From contig CAXKWD010000011.1 in NCBI GenBank assembly GCA_964059195.1, positions 35,206,066 through 35,270,065 of the forward strand: DNA of 64,000 nucleotides. The letters run 5' to 3'. The position numbers were made by a program, and so were the translations under genes. Of this stretch, positions 55,194 to 64,000 are shown one piece after another. Position 1 is the stretch's first letter, and every line of letters begins with the position of its first letter. The stretch is from Ectobius pallidus. Taxonomy: Eukaryota > Arthropoda > Insecta > Blattodea > Ectobiidae. The notes below the pieces were generated by a model. The model made no database searches. It was not told the DNA's origin and saw nothing but the letters and a program-made list of their open reading frames with translations.

Positions 55194-58100
55194 GTAAGAA
55201 GCAGTTTAAAGTTGGCAAGGGAAATGGCAGTGGACATTAGTTTAGCCATGTATGGTTGAAAGATTATTCTGTGTATTTTGTTTGACTTATTCAGCACATA
55301 ATATAACATGTCAAGAAAATGAAATCCTGTACTTGACTGGAGAAGGAATAAAAGTTTTCAGGCCATAAAGACCAGTCATAGTACAGTAGTACATGCAAGT
55401 CCAAAGAAAAAGCTCCAGTAAGGTAAAGACATTCATACCAAAATGTTGAGGACAAATCACTGAAGAAAAAGATTTCTGAAGAGGAAAACATTTTTTTTTT
55501 TTTATTTAACATATAACGTACAGTCAGCTCTTACATATGACGGCAAAGTAGATTATCTAGTTTTCAGACTTCGCTTCCCTAGCCAAATCAGTTAGTTTTC
55601 CTTGTACTATCATTATGATATCAACATTTTTTAAATCGTACCTTTAACAGTATTGGGCATTACAAATTCTCGCTAAAGTTATTTCGTGAATTACTTAAGT
55701 TATGTGGAGCAGTTTCAGCTATGTCGTTCAGTTAACTTCAAAGTAGCATACAGAGTTACCAACATGTGAATGTCATCCTGCACACTGTTTCCAATTGGTG
55801 TTTCTGTGTAAGATGGCAGAACAACCTATACACTGTTAACATATTGCAAAGAACAAGAACTATTTTGAGTGTGCTAATTAGTGATTGTTTGCTTTTTGGA
55901 AGGTTTGGTTCATAAAGTATGAACAGTCAACATTTAAGTGTAAGATTTTCTTCTCATGAATTCAATCAGCTTTTCCCAAATTCCTTTAATGTTATCTCCA
56001 ATAAAGTCTCTCTGTCCTTCGCTATAGAAGTAATAGAGGTAACAATTTATTAAAATGAAGAATTTGTTTATTTTTAGTGACCAAAGTTTTCCCCGTTTTT
56101 CACTTTATAGCATCAAGATTAGCTAGATACAAGGACAGCACATTCACAGACTGTTTATTAAATCTTCTTTGCAGTTACATTGTAATTTCTTTCCGTAAAA
56201 GACATTCAGAATAAATTGTGCACCTTATGTGCTTATGAATCTTCTAATGCTTGAGATGCTAAAAAAATGAACGTTTTAGTAGGAACCATTTTACGTAAAC
56301 CTTTTGTCATGACTCACCTCTTACAAACTAGTAGATATTTTGTATGGACCATTATATGTGAGCCTTCTGTTTGTGGAATTCATGTTCCATTGGACAATAT
56401 TAACTGAATGTTCTATCTGGTAACAAACTAAGTAATGTCCATAAAATGATTAGATAGCAAAGTAGTTAAAAACATATTTGAACTTCAATGGGAAAGGGAT
56501 CAATTTTTTTAAGAATCATATTTCATTGATAATATGAAGCATAAGCTAAGTAAATGTACTCCATGTTTTGTTATATTATTACGTTGTTTAAGAGAAACTG
56601 TTTTAGATTCAGTTATAATGGAGCATTAGACTGTTACCAAGACTGAAATGTGAAACAAATCACTAGTTAATTTTATTTCTCTGTAAGTAACACAAAAGTT
56701 AAAATGTTGCAGTAAAATAGGCAATAGCACTAGTATAGTAGTACCTCAATTAACCCAACTCTTGTGGACTTTTTGTATAATTGTAAACTCTGTTGTTTTG
56801 TCTGCTGAGTATTCGAGTGTTCTAACTTCACTTGTAAAATGAGACAATATATATTGTGAACTCTTTAGTTTACTCAAAAGCTTGAAATGTACATGAAATC
56901 ATTTTCTCAGCTGGCTTTGTTTACACTATTTTCATTATTACTTCATACAAAGTTTATCCTGAGGCACATGTTTTCAGTGTTGATTCTTACAATTCATATC
57001 AGTTTTGCAAGCTTGTATTACAAAAATCACCGTGATAAGTTGTAAACATTCCATAACTGCCTGCTTCCTCTTTTGCTTTGTTCTGTTGTGCATCATTTTT
57101 AGATATTATTTGGTTTTGGATTTCCCAGCTGTTCAAGTAGCACCAACATCTAGGTGCCAAAGTATCTGCAGACTTGATTTTATCTTCATCAGGGCTTGAA
57201 TCCAGCTGTCACGTTGAGAATCCTCATTATATGTTTTTAGAGGGATTGGATGTTCTGGATTCCTCTTTAATTGTCCACCAATTCTGATGAGTCCTTGGCT
57301 CGTGCATTGCAGTTGGTCAGATTGCAGATGCTGGTGTGGTCTTCTCGCTGCTGTAGTACGGTGCAATGAAGTTCCAAGTGCTCTGTAAGCTGTGGCCTCA
57401 GTCTGCATTGACATTATCCTTCATAGCCACAATCAGGTTTCTTTTCGGAGGTGTGTATTTTTTAATCGATGACCTGTCTTGCACTAGTAGCATGACGCGA
57501 TAGACTTTGTCAGTGTTGTTCCAACTATAGTTCATGCATTTTACCCCATTATGTCCAGCCGCAGCTCACCATATAGCCTAGGCAGGACATGCCAAGACTT
57601 AAACCTCACAACATAAATGGGAAGAGAGTCATCAGCTTACCGAGCATCTGGAATGTCATTCTGTGGTTCCACAGCAAGACAATCAGAGACAGCAAAGACC
57701 CCCCACCACCTCAGTCAGTCATTCACAATGCATGAGCGATTGACTAATTGGGAATTCGTGGACCATCCAAGTTGAATTCCTAACATCCATTAGTCCAAAA
57801 ATTATATAAGGAATAATCTCTGTGTGGCAGCTATATTCAAGCTCTGAAAAAGGTAGATGCTGTCTGTCAGTACCCAGGTATACAATTTGATGCTACCCAG
57901 CCAGCTTGAGAAATTTATTACTCTAGCCATGGAAACCTAAAATAAAACTTTTTTTATACAAGTAATTTTCCCTACAAAAAGTACTTAAAAGAAGATAATA
58001 TTAATTACATTTTTAAAAAAATATTCTCACCTTTCAGGCTTGTTCATTAGCAGAAAACTTTTCATTCTACATTTTAATTTTCCCCCCATCCTTCAATTTG

Positions 58101-59699
58101 GAAAACCTCAAAACACGAACTCTGGTCAGTTGGAAGATTTTTAAGTTCCTCTCGTGCATTTTTACAAGTCTGTATTAGTATATTTCTATTTTCTAAAACA
58201 TGTGTTTAAATAATGTTTGTGTAATTTGGAAATTAAATTGAAAAATTAAAATTAAACTTATGTCTGTTGTATATGGCCAAACTTCTATTTTTAATCCATC
58301 TTCACAATACCACTTTATTTTGCACACTAAGAATTACACCTGACAGCATGACACAGTGTCAGTGCTTAAACTGTATTTTCACACTAAAAGCTAAAAGTTT
58401 TCTAGGGTAGGGTTTCACATTATCTATTGCACTACTATAATTGAATCACACATAATTGTATGTAATCTTTCAACCATTGATGGTGCATGTCTAGTCATAA
58501 AGTTTTTGACAAAGTGATTGATTTAATTATTGCAATTTTGTTTAAGGATTATGATTTTACAGGGGCAGAGTACACTGGATATAGTTTTTGTCAGCCTTGT
58601 GGTTCAGCAACAAAGAGAGAGTGTTATTGCTTTGCATGGTACTATTTCCTGTTGTAGCATTAGGTTCTAATATATCTTATCGGTCCAGGATAATTCGTAA
58701 CCTTCTGTGATTTTCGAGCACTAGAACACATTCATTCCTGACTGTTCCTAATTTTTCTAAGCCTGTAATTTTATCCAATTTATTTCTGCTCTTGCAACCA
58801 TCCCTTAGTAAATAATGACTTGGTGATGGGGAAGGGCTTTTGTTAAATATAATAACTAAGTACATTGTTACTTCTGTTTAAATACCTTCTTCTTTCTTTT
58901 TAGAGGTTCCAGTCTTTATACAGTCTGAAGTATTTGGTAGTGAAGATTTACTTGTTTAAAAATAATATTGAAAAGCAGTCTGAACTAAAGTATTAGCATG
59001 CTTAGAAAGTTGTTTATCAAATATAACATTGACAGGATGAAAACATTCATTTGATGAAAACAGTATGTGTCTTAGATATAAGTATGTAGTGTAGAAGTCC
59101 TATGTGCTATAGACCATGTGTTATCTTCATGTCGTAAGCAACCAGGGGGTAAAGGAAGTGCTAGTTCCTGAAAAATATAATTGTTTATTTTGTCCACTTG
59201 ATCATTACAAAAATGATACGGGACACGTAATCAGGATGTGGAAATCAAACTGGTACAGTCTCTACCAGTTAGTAAGAATTGTTCCCCAAACCTGGGATGT
59301 TTGAGTGCAGGAGTCTGTTCTTACTGTATTTACCTGAGTAATGGAATGTTACAAAATGAATGTCATAACACGAATAACAGTAAATATCTACCAGGTAGAG
59401 TGCTAGCCATGTTATCAAACAGTTGTTTTCCCAAGAACTGCTATTGTAGGTACCCTCATACTGTGCATAGCACACCTTTAGACCTGTCAAGTAGTGTATA
59501 AAATGGTAGTTGTCTGTACCGAGATCTTTTAATGTCCTCAGTTCCAGGAAACACTTGCCTTCTTCAAGTTTTCAGTATAAAAAAAGCTGACCACAATGGG
59601 GAATGACTAAACTGTAAACTGAGATGAGATTGTCCTGTTTTGTTTGAAGAACGTGACGTAATCACCACCACCAGCATCTTTGGGCACTTGCAAGACAGG

Positions 59700-60080
59700 G
59701 TGCTGCTAGCTGTCATGGTGGGCTCATGCTTAGCACATGGGCCTGGCGTGCATGTGATCTCTGGATTGAATCCCTGCCCAAGAGGGCGTGTCATTCATGG
59801 GGGATTTTCTCAGGGACCCTCCTGTTTCCCCCTTTCATTCCTTCCACCAACACTCCATTCCAGCTTCTCTTTCCCTGTTTATCATCATCCTATTCCTTTT
59901 CTTAGTTTTGGGTCTGCTTCTACTGCAGACTCTATAAGCCTCCCCCATTCTACCCTATGGCCTGTGGTCTGGAAGTTGCTGGTGGTGTGCTGCAACCCTG
60001 GGGCTCTTAAATAGAAGGGGCCAAGGGGATGTGGCACAAACGGACTGGTAATATTTGTTGGATGTAGAGGAGCTCCATGG
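59700..60080 (+). repeat. GC-richer SINE-like element
   Basis: CTCATGCTTAGCACATGG-type head, B-box-like GGATTGAATCC (59761-59771) and a C/T-rich body, clearly less AT-rich than its surroundings. It is probably a tRNA-derived SINE of a family not otherwise seen here. Confidence 0.45.
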
Positions 60081-60722
60081 GGGCTCGTAGAGTTATAGGA
60101 CACGCATCTCATTCCATTTCTTTGCAGTTGCACAACGGGCCCACCTAGCAGCCTATGTGCATGAGTTCATAAGGGCTCACCACATGAACTGCTACAGGGT
60201 GCTGCTAAGGTTGGAAGCTAAAAGATTTATTTGTGAACTTAAAGGTAACTCTTAAGTTCGCCTGGGACTGAGGAATTGTTCAGTTCAGGAACTTTAATTT
60301 GATGTGATTTTCTTATTGCATTTTCCTGCATGCACAAATTTATTTAAGTTAAAAGTTAGAAAACAAATTATGTCTTATATTCAGGTAAATACAGTAACCA
60401 TCCACAAGAGTGAAGTAGGAGCTTTAATGTATTATGGTGAGAGCGTAATGGAATAGCGTACCAAGAGGAGCTGTTAGGCAATCAATAGGCTGACCTTATT
60501 ACCTTTACTTAATAATTGGACACTGGGATAGAAAAAACAGGACAATGGGAAATTGGATATTATATTGGCCTACCACTTTTGTTCCATCACTGAGCTCCTT
60601 GTCCACTGAAATACATTTGAATTCTTTGAGGCTGTCAATACAACAAACTTTCACCATTTTTGACATTGCAAGCATATACTTAAAGCTTAAAAAACAAAAC
60701 TTAAAACACTAAGTGTCAAATT

Positions 60723-60815
60723 CAAACCACCCGATTGCTCGGGAGTTAGAGCTGTGGCCGAAGCGATGCAGAAACCCGCATGTTTGGCCAACTCATTTGT
60801 GAAACACATTGTATC
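60723..60815. repeat. relic of the Tc1-type foldback right end
   Basis: CACCCGATTGCTCGGGAGTT, GATGCAGAAACCCGC and TTGGCCAACTC match, in order, the right arm of the element at 20935-21645, with about 20% differences by eye. Confidence 0.6.
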
Positions 60816-62639
60816 ATCTCGAAATATTTTTTTATATCTTAAGAATCTCAGCAGAAAAGCTGTGTGTTTCATAAAGTCCTAAAGAAAACTACATAATAGT
60901 GCAGCAGTGATTCTAACGAAGTCATATGTACTTCTTTAAGAGACTGAACTTACAAAAATCAACTTTCAGTTATCTTAGTGATGGATTAAGATGAGAAATG
61001 TAGGACTTGAAAGAATGATTATTCATACACGTACTTGTGTGTGATGTATTGCAGAAATTCAAATGAAGTAGGGTAGATGTCTGACAAATATTGGAGATTA
61101 AGATGCCTTAATATTGTCATGCTGGTGACGGATGTACATGCAGTAATGTTATGTTCCTCTTGCATGGATTATCAGGTTTCATAATATGGTATAGAAACAG
61201 AGTCTTCTATGTTGTTCCATATTGTGGTATAGATACGTTAAATTTTAAAAAATTAGATGCTTAGGCTGTAGGTAGGTCTATGCTATACTGTGTTTTACAA
61301 TTTCATGCTTATGATAATGCATTTTATTCCACATTATTCTGTACGTATTGACAATTTCATTGCAGCTGTCTATAGCACCTTTAATGTACCAGTTTCCTTG
61401 AATTGGAGTAGGAATTGTAGAATGGCACTACATTTGGCTGTTAACTGTTTTGCTTAGGAGTTTTGCTCACATTTGTCTCGGTTTTGGGTGCGTTTACTCG
61501 TCATATAATGGCACAATGGGCGCCCACTTACCTGATGTCCATACTTGGCTCCATACCTATTTATTTTGCAAGGCTTGTAACAGTAAGCAATGCACAGTGA
61601 ACGTCTGACTGGATGAAGGATCGCTTCACTATTGCACACACAGTAATATAGAATACACTATTCAGATGCACATGCACAATGAAACCAAGCTTATTCCTGT
61701 GTCTATACCGTATTATGGAACAGGAGGAGTATATTTCAATGAAATTACTTATTTTTCCAGTTATTTCCTTGTAGAAATTATTGGTATGATATTTTGCAAT
61801 ACTGCTGGAAAATATATAGAGATTTGAATATAATCTTTTTTACATACACCTTAATACTCCTCTCATGCAAAACATTACCTGTTTGATTTTGTTTATTTAT
61901 CAAATAGCAATTAATTGTTTACCCTAGACTCTGATATTCTTTTTTAAAGGAAACAGTATCCTGGAAAGTTACCTAGAACAGCTTCAAGCACAGTAGTGAG
62001 ATTCAGCATTCCAGGCAGATTTACATTAAACCCTTGTTATTCTGACCATTCTTTACTGGATTGCTTAGAGATGTTAAAATTTTTCTCACAAAATAACTTC
62101 ATACCAGAACAAATTTATAAGTTTCATTTTCAACTATGCTCTATATCCTGTCCATTTTAACTGAATTCTTCATTTTTTGTTATGGTTTTTAAGTCATGTA
62201 GACTGGCATAACTGCTTGATTATTTGGTGTGTTATAAAGCATTCTAGTAGTCAGATAATTAAGGGCTGGATTAGCAAAAGTCTAGTGTTTATAGCTGACT
62301 TAAATCTGTCTCATGCATAACGACATTATTATTTATTTTACTGCCTTAATTTCAGTACATATTCACTATATACTGGTATTTTGTATTTATAGGTAGATAA
62401 GTTGGGTTAACTGTGGATGTAGACTGGAGTCTTGACTGCTCTCAAGCTGATTCTGTTTAATAGAATTCCCTGCTGTTTGTGTGAAGTTACTTTCATTATA
62501 TTGTTTATTCAGCTTAGAGTCGACTGTTCACTGGAAATCTTGTGGCATTTTTAGTAACTGATTTCATGTGTTTTTAATAGAATAGTCTTTCGAGTTTTGA
62601 AACTCTTAAAAGTTATGTTAATAAAATAGCAAAATATTC

Positions 62640-63215
62640 TGGTATTCTGATTATTTTCCTTCATTCCACTGTGTATTCATATATCTCTCTGTTCTGTTAT
62701 ATATGTAAGCATCCACCACTCTTATATTGTGTATCCCTTCAGCTCCATTGGTTCGTTCATATATTAATGCTTGGGGACTCTTGCATCTTCGATGGTTCTA
62801 TCCTTCTATTTTAATGTATCTCCTTTAGTTTGTATTTTTGCATGTTTCTTTGTTCTGAAATGTATCCACATATCCCTCATCATTGTATATTGCGTATCCA
62901 TAAATCCCCCCTCTTTCCATTGTGTTCCTATGGCCTGCTGTCTTCCCTTTCTCCTGTATTGTATCTCTGTGTGTGCTATCATTATGTTGTCTATCCATGT
63001 GTCTTCATGTTTTCATGTACACGTTCATGCATTATTGTGTTACTGCATATCTGCATTTACCTTTGATCTATTGTACGTTTGCGCATCTCCTGTGAATCTA
63101 TTTTCTACGAATTCATCAAGCTCCTTACATGTGTCTTGTTGTTTTGTGTATCCATGGTTTCTGTCCCATTTATTTTTGTGCCTTTATGCAAGAGTACATC
63201 TTCTTCTGTCCTAAC
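62640..63215 (+). repeat. pyrimidine-rich degenerate minisatellite
   Basis: Loose repetition of TGTGTATCCAT, TTGTATCTC and CCATTGTGTT-type units over some 570 bases with a strong C/T bias. All three plus frames stay open over long parts (for example 62771-63214) and translate to Cys/His/Phe-rich hydrophobic sequence, as expected from low complexity rather than coding. Confidence 0.5.
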
Positions 63216-63504
63216 CTTCATTTATTAATAAACACATCGGTTCTGTCCTTGTCCCATCTTTTTCTACACTTGAACACGATCATTTTCTTGGTGTTGGGAT
63301 CAGCCAGAAATGTTATCTTAATATTATTACTGATCTATCAAAATATTTATACATATTTTTCTCTCTTTGTTGCAAATATTTCATTGAATTATAGGTAAAG
63401 TCTTTAATTGTTGGTTTAATCTTTCCAGGTTTTCACTGTTGTTGCATAGTCTTTGTTTAATGGTTAAACATAGAAAAAATTGCTTAATTTTCTTTTCTTT
63501 ACAG

Positions 63505-63722
63505 AAGAGGATTCCTATGACCTAGTTACGTGCTACTGCACAAAGCCCTTTGCTGGTCGACCAATGATCGAATGCAGTAAATGCCTCACATGGATCCACC
63601 TCTCTTGTGCCAAGATTAAGAAAACAAACATCCCAGAAGTGTTCATTTGTGTAAAATGTAAAAGCAAAAAATTACACAGTGTGTCGAGTTCGGTGAAACA
63701 CAAGAAGAGGTTAAGTGTGTGA
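63505..63722 (+). CDS. Phf13/23-like: PHF13/23-like gene, terminal exon with PHD finger
   Basis: It starts after TTCTTTACAG in phase 1 and ends at TGA (63720-63722). It encodes a complete C4HC3 PHD finger: C-Y-C, C-S-K-C, H-L-S-C and C-V-K-C pairs, with the conserved [11 protein letters not shown] and [10 protein letters not shown] of PHF13/PHF23. Such fingers bind trimethylated Lys4 of histone H3, and the aromatic residues (Tyr in SYDLVTC, Trp in TWIHL) that form the methyl-lysine cage are present. A basic tail ([17 protein letters not shown]) follows, as in family members, and could aid DNA or nuclear binding. The family acts in chromatin compaction and transcription. With the upstream exons the protein is about 213 aa, shorter than vertebrate PHF13/PHF23, mainly through a shorter middle. 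Confidence 0.92.
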
Positions 63723-64000
63723 TGGAAAGTTTGACATTGATGGAGAAGGCATATTTTTACCCCATTTGGAGAATTGAGAGTTGCCATGCTTTTGCCTTTT
63801 TGTGACCAATGGCCACAAAATGTGCAAATATGCCATTCTACTTTCTTTGTCGGCAGTGTTCCTATAAGGGAAAGAGAGAGTTCTGCCGAAAATGCCATAC
63901 AAATGTTGCACTTGATAAACTTTTTATTTATGTGTGTAAATACAAATCAGAGTAAAATGAACTATAATTCGCTGCCTATTTTTGGCTGATTGTGACTTAC
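63723..64000 (+). other. 3' UTR of the PHF13/23-like gene (partial)
   Basis: No AATAAA is seen before the window ends, so the 3' UTR probably continues beyond it. The overlapping open frames here are short and unrecognised. Confidence 0.5.

Larger units (their letters stand above)
55194..63504 (+). other. intron 6 of the PHF13/23-like gene
   Basis: An 8.3-kb intron with SINE-like sequence at 59700, a Tc1-foldback relic at 60723 and a pyrimidine-rich minisatellite-like tract at 62640-63215. The minus-strand open frame 57133-57414 has no recognisable domain. Confidence 0.5.

Noticed and set aside
57133..57414. Minus-strand 93-codon frame containing GLIRIGGQL
   Set aside because: The short match to LTR-retroelement integrase-like text is too weak, and no protease, RT or terminal repeat is nearby.
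62771..63214. 147-codon frame with hydrophobic Cys/Phe-rich peptide as a membrane protein
   Set aside because: All frames are open in this C/T-rich repetitive tract, so the frame follows from base bias.
1..64000. CRISPR arrays, operons, Shine-Dalgarno sites, phage or plasmid features
   Set aside because: The window is eukaryotic: spliced genes, Pol III SINEs and LINE/hAT/mariner elements. No regularly spaced direct repeats were seen.

Overview
The window looks like a large, AT-rich, repeat-laden arthropod genome, most likely an insect. It shows very long introns, tiny exons, mariner/hAT/RTE-type transposons and many tRNA-derived SINEs. The SINE and LINE types, and the many TAGGCCTA octamers, remind me of cockroach/termite (Blattodea) DNA. 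That assignment is inference; no species marker is visible.

Two host genes are supported. (1) A single-exon, minus-strand Tribbles-like pseudokinase of 331 aa lies at 5637-6632. It has lost the DFG motif and carries COP1-binding-like motifs at both ends. (2) A plus-strand PHF13/PHF23-type PHD-finger gene runs from about 16.9 kb to beyond 63.7 kb. I reconstructed it from splice sites and reading phase: two alternative short first coding exons (16960-16981 or 17484-17502), then 19829-19872, 30525-30617, 30780-30894, 45941-46042, 55143-55193 and the terminal PHD exon 63505-63722. All junctions keep frame and give about 213-214 aa. An NRF-1/Ewg-like palindrome at 16687-16696 marks a probable promoter.

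Layout: 1-5.6 kb holds repeats (G/C-rich repeats, two minus-strand SINEs, an (AAT)n tract). 5.6-6.6 kb is the pseudokinase. 7.2-11.6 kb is a degenerate RTE-like LINE on the minus strand, interrupted by a SINE and by a 648-bp inverted-repeat element with a clean target duplication. 11.7-15.8 kb is a nest of MITEs, a LINE fragment and an inverted-repeat element carrying hammerhead-ribozyme-like motifs. From 16.7 kb on, the PHD-finger gene contains everything else in its introns: a Tc1-type foldback (20.9 kb), a foldback of two mariner 3' ends (26.3 kb), a complete hAT transposon with an intact 613-aa transposase (31.2-33.7 kb), two broken mariners (38.2 and 40.7 kb), a MITE with ATACGAG repeats (43.7 kb), a hAT-type MITE (52.2 kb) and many SINE fragments.

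The points most worth following are the hammerhead-bearing foldback, the intact hAT with a perfect hairpin in its leader, the two-ended COP1-motif pseudokinase, and the alternative first exons plus frame-neutral cassette exon of the PHD-finger gene. No CRISPR, operon, rRNA or other prokaryotic feature is present.
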